Assembly (NCBI GenBank): GCA_035561075.1 | Contig: DATMYF010000117.1 | Span: 1-12,429 of the forward strand | Reading direction: 5' to 3' | DNA from: JAMCRM01 sp035561075 | Lineage (GTDB): Bacteria; Acidobacteriota; Terriglobia; Bryobacterales; Bryobacteraceae | DNA: 12,429 nt | Part shown: one piece after another, positions 6,154 through 12,429 of the stretch | How positions within the stretch are numbered: the first letter of the stretch is position 1 | Layout of the letters: each line of letters opens with the position of its first letter | Notes under the pieces: generated by a model | What the model was told of the DNA's origin: nothing | The model's input: only the letters and a program-made list of their open reading frames with translations | Database searches by the model: none | Made by a program: the position numbers and the translations under genes

Positions 6154-7962
6154 ATGGACAGCCAAATTCGCAACTTCTCCATCATCGCCCACATCGACCA
6201 CGGCAAATCCACCCTGGCCGACCGCCTGCTGGAAGTCACCGGAGCCCTCTCCCAGCGCGAGATGATGGATCAGGTGCTCGACTCCATGGACCTGGAGCGC
6301 GAGCGGGGCATCACCATTAAAGCCCATGCCGTCCGGCTGAACTACACGGCAGACGATGGGAAAACCTACCAGCTAAACCTGATCGATACCCCGGGCCACG
6401 TCGATTTCTCCTACGAGGTATCCCGCAGCCTGCAGGCTTGCGAAGGCGCCCTGCTGGTTGTGGACGCCTCACAGGGAGTCGAGGCCCAGACCCTGGCCAA
6501 TACCTACCTGGCGCTGCACCACAACCTGGAAATCATCCCTGTAATCAACAAAATCGATCTCCCCGCCGCTGACCCGGAGCGCATCCGGGAGCAGATTGAG
6601 AACATCATCGGACTGGACGCCTCGGACGCCATCCTGGTCAGCGCCAAACAGGGGGTAGGGATTCACGACACCCTGGAGGCCATCGTCCACTTGGTGCCGC
6701 CGCCCAGGGGGAATCCCGAAGCCCCCCTCCGCGCCCTGATTTTCGATTCCTGGTTCGACCCTTACCGCGGCGTCATCATCCTGGCCCGCATTGTCGACGG
6801 CCGGGTGCGCAAGGGCCAGAAGATCCGGCTGTGGTCGAAAGGGCAGGTGTTCGAGGTCGAGGGTGTCGGCTATCAGGCCCCGAAAGCGACGCTTTGCGAC
6901 GAGTTGTCGGCCGGCGAGGTGGGGTATCTCCACGCGACCATTAAGGTCGTCGCCGACGCCCAGATAGGCGACACCATTACGGATGATGATAACCCCGCCT
7001 CCGAGCCGCTGCCCGGGTTCGAAGAGATCAAGCCCATGGTCTTCGCGGGGCTCTATCCGGTGGAGTCTCACGAGCACGGTCTGTTGCGCGATGCGCTCGA
7101 AAAGCTGCGCCTCAATGACAGCGCTTTCAATTTCGAGCCGGAAAACTCCGCCGCCCTGGGCTTCGGTTTCCGGTGCGGCTTTCTGGGTCTGCTGCATCTT
7201 GAAATCGTCCAGGAGCGGCTCGAGCGCGAGTTCGACATCAACCTGATTACCACCGCCCCGGGCGTGCGCTATCGTGTCACTACCACCTCCGGCCAAGTGA
7301 TCGAAGTGGATAACCCGACTAAGTATCCGGATCCCAGCATCATCGCGGAGGTCCAGGAACCTATCATCGACGCCACCGTGATTACACGTGAGGAATCCCT
7401 CGGTGGGGTCCTGAAACTGCTGGAAGAAAAACGCGGAACACAAAAGAAATTCGAACATATCGGCACAGGGCGGGTGCTGCTCACCTACGAATTGCCCCTA
7501 AATGAGATCGTGTTGGACTTCTATGACCGCTTGAAGACGGTATCCCGCGGTTACGCCTCCCTCGACTATCATTTGGCTGGTTACCGGGCTTCCCCCATGG
7601 TCCGGCTCGATGTCCTGGTAGCCGGCGAGCCGGTGGACGCGCTTTCTATGATCGTGCACAAAGATTTCGCCTACGAACGCGGCAAGCTGGTTATCGAGCG
7701 CATGCGCAAGCTGATTCCCCGCCAAATGTTCGAGGTGGCGCTCCAGGCGGCTATCGGTAACAAAGTAGTTTCACGCGAAACTATCCCCGCGATGCGCAAA
7801 AATGTGCTTGCTAAGTGTTATGGTGGCGACATCTCACGTAAGCGCAAACTGCTGGAAAAACAGAAGGAAGGTAAGAAGCGGATGAAACGCGTGGGACGCG
7901 TGGACATACCGCAGGAAGCGTTCCTGGCCGTGCTGAAAGTTAGCAGCGACAGTAACTCGTGA
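6154..7962 (+). CDS. lepA: Elongation factor 4 (LepA), translational GTPase
   Basis: EF4 is a ribosome-binding GTPase related to EF-G. It has been linked to back-translocation and to ribosome assembly or initiation. At 602 residues it is the usual length. GTPase motifs are all present: G1 AHIDHGKST (12-20), RGIT switch I, G3 DTPGH (78-82) with the catalytic histidine H82, and G4 NKID (132-135). The EF-G-like domains II, III and V follow (for example FGFRCGFLGLLHLEIVQERL at about 330-350). The LepA-specific C-terminal domain closes with the basic KEGKKRMKRVGRVDIPQEAF segment. The start codon follows directly after a leader without Shine-Dalgarno, and the N-terminal sequence MDSQIRNFSIIAHIDHG matches the family, so the start is secure. 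No lepB follows; the next gene is an unrelated sensor kinase 97 bp downstream. Confidence 0.98.
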   Translation: MDSQIRNFSIIAHIDHGKSTLADRLLEVTGALSQREMMDQVLDSMDLERERGITIKAHAVRLNYTADDGKTYQLNLIDTPGHVDFSYEVSRSLQACEGALLVVDASQGVEAQTLANTYLALHHNLEIIPVINKIDLPAADPERIREQIENIIGLDASDAILVSAKQGVGIHDTLEAIVHLVPPPRGNPEAPLRALIFDSWFDPYRGVIILARIVDGRVRKGQKIRLWSKGQVFEVEGVGYQAPKATLCDELSAGEVGYLHATIKVVADAQIGDTITDDDNPASEPLPGFEEIKPMVFAGLYPVESHEHGLLRDALEKLRLNDSAFNFEPENSAALGFGFRCGFLGLLHLEIVQERLEREFDINLITTAPGVRYRVTTTSGQVIEVDNPTKYPDPSIIAEVQEPIIDATVITREESLGGVLKLLEEKRGTQKKFEHIGTGRVLLTYELPLNEIVLDFYDRLKTVSRGYASLDYHLAGYRASPMVRLDVLVAGEPVDALSMIVHKDFAYERGKLVIERMRKLIPRQMFEVALQAAIGNKVVSRETIPAMRKNVLAKCYGGDISRKRKLLEKQKEGKKRMKRVGRVDIPQEAFLAVLKVSSDSNS

Positions 7963-8029
7963 GCGTACTGTCGATAACCTTTTCACTCGCATTTCGGCTG
8001 ATCCGGCTGTAAAGTTCCCAATTCAGTCG

Positions 8030-8035
8030 TACAAT
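8030..8035 (+). promoter_or_regulatory. Candidate -10 (TACAAT) for the histidine kinase gene
   Basis: TACAAT matches five of six consensus positions. A weak -35-like CTGTAA lies at 8007-8012, 17 bp upstream. Transcription would start near 8042, giving a leader of about 18 bases. This suggests the kinase gene has its own promoter rather than relying on lepA, for which no terminator is visible in the 97-bp gap. Confidence 0.4.
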
Positions 8036-8059
8036 AATGCCGAGGTTCCGCGGAGGCAT

Positions 8060-9595
8060 ATGACCGCTCCCGACGAGGGCTCCCCTGATGAGCTGCATCG
8101 TTTGCGGAGTGAGCTTGCGGAGTGGCGCGAGCGCAGCCGCGAATTGCAGGAGCGGAACGAGTTGCTTGAGGCGCTTTTCCATCAAAGTCCCGCTGCATTT
8201 TCTCTCAAGGAGGCTGGCGGGCAGGGCCGATACCTGCTGGTAAACGAACGTTGGGAACAGGCATTTGGCCGGAGCGCCAGCGATGCCGTCGGAAAGTCGG
8301 ATCGCGAGTTGTGGCCTCCGGAGACGGCCGCGGAACTGGAGCGGATCGACGCCCCGGTGCTCGAGACAGGCCATCCCGCCGAAGGCGTGATTGCGCTGCC
8401 GCGCGACAATGGCGTCCGGCAGTGGCTCTCCTGGCGCTTCCCAGTCCGCAACTCCTCCGGCACGTATCTGGGCGGCTACTCGGTAGATGTCAGCCGATTC
8501 AGCCCCGGGCAGAACACGCTCGAACACCGCCTGGTATGCCAGGCGAATTCCCGGCTCATGGGAGTGCTCTACGGGGAGGAGGACGTCATCATTGAAGCGA
8601 ACGACGTTTTCCTCGAGATGCTGGGTTACACGAGGGAAGAGCTGACGGGCGGCCGGATGACCCTCGATGATATCAGTTCAGCTCCCTCCTCCCACGTCTG
8701 CCGCCAGATCCGCCGCGAACTGGAAACAGCGAACACTTTCAGCCTTAAAGAGGTGGAGTTCGTACGAAAAGATGGCACTATTGTGCCGGCCGGCGTCGGT
8801 GGGGCTGTGTTGGACCGCTCCCCCCGGATGTCCTGGATTATGTACGTAGTGGACATGGCCGAGCAAAGGCGGGTAGAGCGCCGGGAGCGTCGCGACGAGG
8901 CCTGGGAACGGCTGGGCCTTACGGCCGCCGGGTTGGCGCACGACTTCAACAACTTGCTGGTGGTCATCATCGGGAACACCAGTATGGCCGCGAGTGATCC
9001 GTCCATCTCGGGGAAATCCAGGGCGTACCTGGAAGAGGTGCTCTCGGCCGCCCAACAGGCTGCCGCCCTGGTTCGCCAGGTACTGGTGTACAGCGGAAAA
9101 GCCCGGATCACTCCGGCGCGGGTGCGGCTGAACGAAATCCTGCGCGAACTGGTCGCTGCCGAACCGGTGCCGGCTGGGGTTCAGGTGGAAGTGGAGATCG
9201 CGGACAACCTGCCCGCCATTACCGGCGATCCTTCGCAGCTCTGGGAAGCCTTCCGCAACCTGGTAGTGAATGCCATCGAAGCGGTGGACCGGCGCGGCGC
9301 CGTCCGCATCACCGCCAAACTGAGCCATCTTGCCCAGCCGGTCGCCTATCCCGACACTGAGATCGCCGCCGGCGACTATGCCTGCGTCTCCATTCAGGAT
9401 ACCGGCCCCGGCATCGATGAAAAGCTGCAATCGCGCATTTTCGATCCCTTCTTTACCACCAAATTCCAGGGCCGCGGACTCGGACTGGCGGCGGCGTACG
9501 GGATCGTTCGCCGCCACGGCGGGGGAATTCACGTAGAAAGCAGACCGGGGGAGGGCAGCCGCTTCGACGTCTTACTGCCCGCCGCGCCGGATTAG
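8060..9595 (+). CDS. Cytoplasmic PAS-PAS sensor histidine kinase
   Basis: A 511-residue two-component sensor with no signal peptide or membrane segment, so it senses an internal cue. A short charged coiled coil (about 10-38) precedes two PAS domains (about 38-150 and 165-275). The dimerisation/phosphoacceptor helix GLAHDFNNLLVVIIGN has H294 as the phosphorylated residue. The ATPase domain shows the N box N404 (NLVVNAIEA), D447 in DTGPGID, FDPFFTTK, and the G2 box GRGLGLAA (471-478). The HDFNNLL type of H box is typical of the PAS-rich kinases often fused to a C-terminal receiver, but this protein ends right after the ATPase domain. No receiver or response regulator lies in the window, so the partner is unknown. 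A Shine-Dalgarno GGAGG sits three bases before the ATG, unusually close. Confidence 0.93.
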   Translation: MTAPDEGSPDELHRLRSELAEWRERSRELQERNELLEALFHQSPAAFSLKEAGGQGRYLLVNERWEQAFGRSASDAVGKSDRELWPPETAAELERIDAPVLETGHPAEGVIALPRDNGVRQWLSWRFPVRNSSGTYLGGYSVDVSRFSPGQNTLEHRLVCQANSRLMGVLYGEEDVIIEANDVFLEMLGYTREELTGGRMTLDDISSAPSSHVCRQIRRELETANTFSLKEVEFVRKDGTIVPAGVGGAVLDRSPRMSWIMYVVDMAEQRRVERRERRDEAWERLGLTAAGLAHDFNNLLVVIIGNTSMAASDPSISGKSRAYLEEVLSAAQQAAALVRQVLVYSGKARITPARVRLNEILRELVAAEPVPAGVQVEVEIADNLPAITGDPSQLWEAFRNLVVNAIEAVDRRGAVRITAKLSHLAQPVAYPDTEIAAGDYACVSIQDTGPGIDEKLQSRIFDPFFTTKFQGRGLGLAAAYGIVRRHGGGIHVESRPGEGSRFDVLLPAAPD

Positions 9596-9611
9596 CCCGC
9601 CTCGGGCTAAT
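9591..9611. terminator. Inverted repeat spanning both stop codons of a convergent gene pair
   Basis: ATTAGCCCG (9591-9599) and CGGGCTAAT (9603-9611) are perfect complements around a three-base loop. The histidine kinase TAG (9593-9595) lies in the left arm and the lipoprotein gene TAG (9607-9609, minus strand) in the right arm. The position between converging genes suits a bidirectional transcript end. Neither side is followed by a T-run, so it is not a canonical intrinsic terminator and may act mainly as a 3'-end stabiliser. Confidence 0.5.
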
Positions 9612-9945
9612 ACCTCACCTTGTGGCTCTCTTCGCGGATTGCCGTCCCGATGGATTTTCCCAGGATCGTAGCGCCCGGCATCACCCTGCCCGAGACGGTG
9701 ACGCGCGCGCCCTTGGAAGGAACGCCCGTGCCGGAGATCACGTAGATACTGCCGGTATCGTCCTGAACCTGGTATCCGCCCTTTCCGAGCACTCCAAACG
9801 AATTCACGACGGTCCCGGTGACCTTTACGGACTTGTTCTGGTACCGCGTGGGATCGGAGTTGATCCGGGCGATTTTGGTGGCGCCGCAGCCGGTCAACAC
9901 CAGCCCTGCAAGCAACGTGAGGGGCAGCAGTATTCTCGTCTTCAT
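9607..9945 (-). CDS. Small lipoprotein with OB-fold-like core, function unknown
   Basis: A 112-residue predicted lipoprotein. The signal peptide MKTRILLPLTLLAGLVLTGC ends in the lipobox LTGC, so C20 would be lipidated; residue G21 follows, without the aspartate that retains lipoproteins in the inner membrane of enterobacteria. The mature part is a compact all-beta pattern: SVKVTGTVVNSFG, GYQVQDDTGSIYVIS, then GARVTVSGRV. It resembles OB-fold proteins that bind small ligands or oligonucleotides, but no specific family is recognised. An excellent Shine-Dalgarno, AAGGAGG, lies seven bases before the ATG, the strongest in the window, suggesting abundant translation. It lies 57 bp downstream of the oxidoreductase gene on the same strand, with a GC hairpin between, so it may be partly uncoupled from the genes before it. 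Confidence 0.85.
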   Translation of the reverse strand: MKTRILLPLTLLAGLVLTGCGATKIARINSDPTRYQNKSVKVTGTVVNSFGVLGKGGYQVQDDTGSIYVISGTGVPSKGARVTVSGRVMPGATILGKSIGTAIREESHKVRY

Positions 9946-9968
9946 GAAGGTTCCTCCTTCAAGGCAGA

Positions 9969-9988
9969 CGCGCGCAGCGGAGCGCGCG
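9969..9988 (-). terminator. GC-only hairpin between oxidoreductase and lipoprotein genes
   Basis: CGCGCGC (9969-9975) and GCGCGCG (9982-9988) can form a seven-base-pair, all-GC stem with a six-base loop. It sits in the 57-bp gap between two minus-strand genes and about a dozen bases upstream of the lipoprotein Shine-Dalgarno. No T-run follows. It could attenuate read-through or mark a processed mRNA end, but short alternating GC runs also arise by chance in GC-rich DNA. Confidence 0.3.
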
Positions 9989-10002
9989 GTTCGGCCAATT
10001 CG

Positions 10003-11268
10003 CTAGATCGTCCACGGCTTCCGATATTCGCGCGCGATGAGCCCCTGTGCCTCCGGCGCCCCCGATATGTGTTCCCGGGCGGGATCCCAGGCGATCTTTC
10101 CCCGGGTGCGTAGCGCGATATTGCCGAGGTGCGCCACCGTGGAGACGAAGTGCCCGACATCCACATTCGTAACCGGGTCCTGCCGGGTACCGCAGCAGTC
10201 GAGGAAATTGCGCACATGGGCGATGCGCCCGTCGGCAGCGCGGTCTCCCTTGGCTACGAGGCGCTTCACCGGATCGAGGCTCTTGCGTTTGGGCTCGGGG
10301 ATGACCTCCCAGCCGTCCGTATCCACAATCAAGGTGCCCTCCAGGCCGCAGAAGGAGAGGCCGTGGGGGCGCGTGCCCGGTCCGATGCCGCCGAGGATCT
10401 GGTGCTCCCATACCAGCGCGTAGTTCGGAAACTCGTAGACCGCGATCTGGGTATCGGGTGTCTCCGTGTTGTCGTCAACCGCAAACTTGCCGCCGGTGGA
10501 CGTGACGGTGCGGGGCGGCTCCGGCCCCATGGCCCACAGCGCGACATTCAAGAGATGCACGCCCCAGTCCGTCATCAGTCCGCCCGCATAATCCCAGTAC
10601 CAACGGAAGTTGAAGTGGAAGCGATTCGGATTGAATGGCCGGAGCCGGGCGGGGCCCAGCCACATGTCATAATCGACGCCCGCAGGGACGTCGCTGTCCG
10701 GTGGCTTGCCGATTCCCCCCACCCAATCCAGGTACGCCCACGCCCTTACCATCCGGATCTTCCCGAGCTTCCCGGATTGGACGTACTCCACGACGTCGCG
10801 ATAGTGCGGACCGCTGCGCCACTGCGTGCCCATTTGGACCACGCGCTTGTAGCGCCGGGCGGCATCCAGCATGGCGCGCCCCTCGCCGATGCTGGTGGCA
10901 AGGGGCTTTTCGACATAGACGTCCTTGCCCGCCTGGCATGCCTGGATCGTGGGCAACGCGTGCCAGTGGTCCGGCGTGCACACCACGACCGCGTCGATGT
11001 CCTTGCGTTCGATGATGCGCCGGAAGTCCTTCACCGCGTCCGGCTTGGTGGGACGCAGCTTGCCCAGGTGATCGAACATCCGGGCGATGCGCGCATCATC
11101 GACGTCGCAGATGGCGGCACACTCCACTTCCGGGTTAACCAGAAAAGTGGCGATATCGGTGCGGGAGATCCCGCCGCATCCCACCAGCCCTACTCGGATG
11201 CGATCGTTGGCCCCTACGGCCCTCCCAGCAGCGGCAGCGGCGGCGAGGAATGTGCGGCGCGACGTCAT
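10003..11268 (-). CDS. Tat-exported Gfo/Idh/MocA-family oxidoreductase
   Basis: NAD(P)-dependent sugar or polyol dehydrogenase-type protein, 421 residues. The N-terminus has a twin-arginine motif S3-R4-R5-T6-F7-L8 followed by a short alanine-rich stretch and a likely cleavage site near VGA (18-20). The Rossmann domain starts at N21 with GLVGCGGIS (27-35), D55 at the adenosine-ribose position, and E120-K121-P122, the family's conserved EKP. The C-terminal domain has DWGVH (234-238), supplying the usual D and H. Tat export would carry the folded protein with its cofactor bound, since NAD is not free in the periplasm. The closest functional analogues include family GH109 glycosidases, which use bound NAD, so this may be a glycosidase rather than a dehydrogenase. 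The ROK gene ends 18 bp upstream, so the two are probably co-transcribed and act on related sugars. Confidence 0.92.
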   Translation of the reverse strand: MTSRRTFLAAAAAAGRAVGANDRIRVGLVGCGGISRTDIATFLVNPEVECAAICDVDDARIARMFDHLGKLRPTKPDAVKDFRRIIERKDIDAVVVCTPDHWHALPTIQACQAGKDVYVEKPLATSIGEGRAMLDAARRYKRVVQMGTQWRSGPHYRDVVEYVQSGKLGKIRMVRAWAYLDWVGGIGKPPDSDVPAGVDYDMWLGPARLRPFNPNRFHFNFRWYWDYAGGLMTDWGVHLLNVALWAMGPEPPRTVTSTGGKFAVDDNTETPDTQIAVYEFPNYALVWEHQILGGIGPGTRPHGLSFCGLEGTLIVDTDGWEVIPEPKRKSLDPVKRLVAKGDRAADGRIAHVRNFLDCCGTRQDPVTNVDVGHFVSTVAHLGNIALRTRGKIAWDPAREHISGAPEAQGLIAREYRKPWTI

Positions 11269-11286
11269 GATGAATACCCCCGGGGT

Positions 11287-12225
11287 TTATTCTACCGCTC
11301 GAAGCACCAGCGCCGCCGCGCCCACGATGCCCGGGTTGTCTCGTACCTGCCGCGGTACAATGCGGACTTCGCGGCCCAGCATAGGCGCGGTGAGGGAGTG
11401 GACCTTTGCGCGCACCGGTTCGAAAAACGCCGCGCCCGCCACGGCCAGTGGCCCGCCGAGGATGACCACTTCGGAGTCGAACACCAGCAGCAGCGTCGCA
11501 ATGGCACTGCTCAGCGCGCCCGCCGCCCGCCCCACGATGCTGCCTGCCAGGTGGTCGCCTCCGGCGGCAGCCTCGAACACAGCGAGGCAGGTGATTTCCT
11601 TCGGCTTGGGGTGGAACCAATCCGTGAGGAGCGATCCGCAGCCGCGCCGCACCGCCGCGAACGCCTCCGCCTCGATGGCCCCCGAGGAAACCATGGTTTC
11701 CAGGCACCCTCGGCTGCCGCAGGTACACGGGGCTCCGGATGGATCGACGGTGATGTGGCCGAAGCTGCCCGCCATGCCGGCGTCCCCGTGTAATAGCCGG
11801 CCACCCGCGATGATGGCACCCCCCACATCCGTCCCAAGCGTCAGCATCAGCGCATTCGAGCAGCCGCGTGCCGCCCCCCACTGGGCTTCCCCCGCCATGA
11901 CCGCGCGTGTGTGGCCGTCGGCATGGATCGGGACCTCGCGGCGGAGCGCCGGGCGAAGCAGGTCCGCGAGCGATTCGCCCTCCAGGTAATGCAGCGGGCC
12001 GGGCAGCGCCTGCACGCGGGTCGTGCGGGAGTCTATCACCCCGTTGCACGCGATCCCGATGGCCGATGGCACGTCCCCCATCGCCACAATGTAATGCAGC
12101 GCCGTCACCAGTGCGTCCAGGCTGGCAGGAGTTTTTAGGACGCGGCACGACAGAATGCGGCCGTCTTCGTCCACCTTCCCGGTCTTGACCTGCGCGCCGT
12201 CGATTTCGATGCCCAGGATATGCAA
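11287..12225 (-). CDS. ROK-family sugar kinase or regulator
   Basis: A 312-residue ROK protein; relatives phosphorylate glucose, N-acetylglucosamine, ManNAc or other sugars, or act as regulators. It has no N-terminal helix-turn-helix, which favours kinase. The ROK zinc signature is intact: H157 in GSFGH and C167, C169, C174 in CTCGSRGCLE, with E176. D103 (HADGHTRAVMAGE) fits the catalytic aspartate, and GTDVGGAII (131-139) the second phosphate region. The N-terminal phosphate loop is altered: GIEIDGAQVK (5-14) where kinases usually have D/E-I-G-G-T-K. The start is TTG; an in-frame TGA lies six codons upstream and no other start is available before M49. It heads a probable operon with the Tat-exported oxidoreductase. 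The usual calling would be glucokinase-like, but the sugar is not known. Confidence 0.9.
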   Translation of the reverse strand: MHILGIEIDGAQVKTGKVDEDGRILSCRVLKTPASLDALVTALHYIVAMGDVPSAIGIACNGVIDSRTTRVQALPGPLHYLEGESLADLLRPALRREVPIHADGHTRAVMAGEAQWGAARGCSNALMLTLGTDVGGAIIAGGRLLHGDAGMAGSFGHITVDPSGAPCTCGSRGCLETMVSSGAIEAEAFAAVRRGCGSLLTDWFHPKPKEITCLAVFEAAAGGDHLAGSIVGRAAGALSSAIATLLLVFDSEVVILGGPLAVAGAAFFEPVRAKVHSLTAPMLGREVRIVPRQVRDNPGIVGAAALVLRAVE

Positions 12226-12231
12226 ACGCCT

Positions 12232-12237
12232 ATGATA
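12232..12237 (-). promoter_or_regulatory. TATCAT -10-like box, possible leaderless promoter of the ROK gene
   Basis: TATCAT, the same hexamer found before the Omp85 gene, ends six bases before the TTG start. No convincing -35 or Shine-Dalgarno is present (an AGG lies only three bases before TTG). Use of this box would give a message starting at or beside the start codon. The 82-bp gap to the divergent MGMT-family gene holds no other clear signal. Confidence 0.35.
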
Positions 12238-12307
12238 CTCTCACCAAAGTAGGGGCGGAGCGCCTAACGGACTGGCCGATGTTTAACACGTACTGGTACT
12301 TCTGTAG

Positions 12308-12429
12308 ATGCTGAAGACGCTCCTGTCAAAAGTGCGTGCCGTCCCCAAAGGGCACGTGGCCACGTACGGGGAGATTGCCCGCGCGGCCGGGCACCCGGGG
12401 GCGGCGCGGCAGGTGGCGTGGGCCCTCCA
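12308..12429 (+). CDS. MGMT/alkyltransferase-like DNA repair protein, N-terminal part only
   Basis: The first 40 codons of a gene that runs off the right edge. The product starts at the DNA-binding helix-turn-helix domain of O6-alkylguanine-DNA alkyltransferases: VRAVPKGHVATYGEIARAAG (9-28), with Y20 at the base-flipping tyrosine position and R34 (AARQV) at the arginine finger. The active-site PCHR motif of true alkyltransferases, or the PWHR of non-catalytic alkyltransferase-like proteins, would lie beyond the window. The lack of any domain before the helix-turn-helix fits the short alkyltransferase-like or minimal MGMT forms. A TAG directly precedes the ATG in frame, so the start cannot be further upstream in this frame. 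No Shine-Dalgarno is visible. It is divergent from the ROK gene. Confidence 0.88.
   Translation, partial: MLKTLLSKVRAVPKGHVATYGEIARAAGHPGAARQVAWAL

Noticed and set aside
6469..7458. A 329-codon minus-strand frame inside lepA
   Set aside because: It is a shadow of lepA, whose motifs are intact along the full length.
10129..11793. A 554-codon plus-strand frame antisense to the oxidoreductase and ROK genes
   Set aside because: It spans two recognised genes on the other strand, is low-complexity in appearance and has no family signature.
12290..12299. GTAC-TG-GTAC palindrome upstream of the MGMT-family gene as a regulator site
   Set aside because: The arms are only four bases and do not extend; too short to claim as an operator.
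1..12429. CRISPR arrays, insertion sequences, phage or integrase genes, tRNA or rRNA
   Set aside because: No repeat-spacer pattern, transposase motif, terminal repeats, or RNA gene structure was recognised on either strand.

Overview
The window is GC-rich, gene-dense bacterial chromosome. It carries eleven complete protein genes and one that runs off the right edge. No tRNA, rRNA, CRISPR array, insertion sequence or integrase is visible. The best guess for the host is an Acidobacteriota member close to Solibacter/Bryobacter. This is inferred from the protein style: a Gram-negative Omp85 protein with many POTRA repeats, a Tat-tagged Gfo/Idh/MocA oxidoreductase, a ROK protein with a GIEI-type N-terminus, and an enoyl-CoA hydratase-ribH-nusB cluster. 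No marker gene proves it.

Layout, left to right. (1) 19-2994, minus: a large outer-membrane BamA/TamA-like protein with about seven POTRA repeats. (2) 3049-4071, plus, divergent from it: a HesA/MoeB/ThiF E1-like adenylyltransferase. (3) 4079-4327, minus: an 82-residue protein of unknown function whose ribosome binding site lies inside a predicted hairpin. (4) 4439-6116, minus: an apparently co-translated cluster of enoyl-CoA hydratase, ribH (lumazine synthase) and nusB, with overlapping stop and start codons. (5) 6154-9595, plus: lepA (EF4), then a soluble two-PAS histidine kinase with no response regulator beside it. (6) 9607-12225, minus: a ROK-family sugar kinase or regulator, a Tat-exported Gfo/Idh/MocA oxidoreductase and an OB-fold-like lipoprotein, probably one transcription unit concerned with sugars and the envelope. 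(7) 12308 to the edge, plus: the start of an MGMT/alkyltransferase-like DNA repair gene.

Most of this is housekeeping or ordinary accessory content, and I do not see a convincing new multi-gene system. The observations most worth a second look are regulatory or architectural. Genes facing divergent promoter regions lack a Shine-Dalgarno sequence, and several have a TATCAT-like hexamer only 6-8 bases before the start codon, which suggests leaderless transcripts. A 14-bp interrupted hairpin ends one base before the ATG of the 82-residue gene and buries its Shine-Dalgarno. The Omp85 protein has more POTRA repeats than the usual five. A perfect inverted repeat contains both stop codons of a convergent gene pair. 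The ROK protein has an altered phosphate-binding loop.
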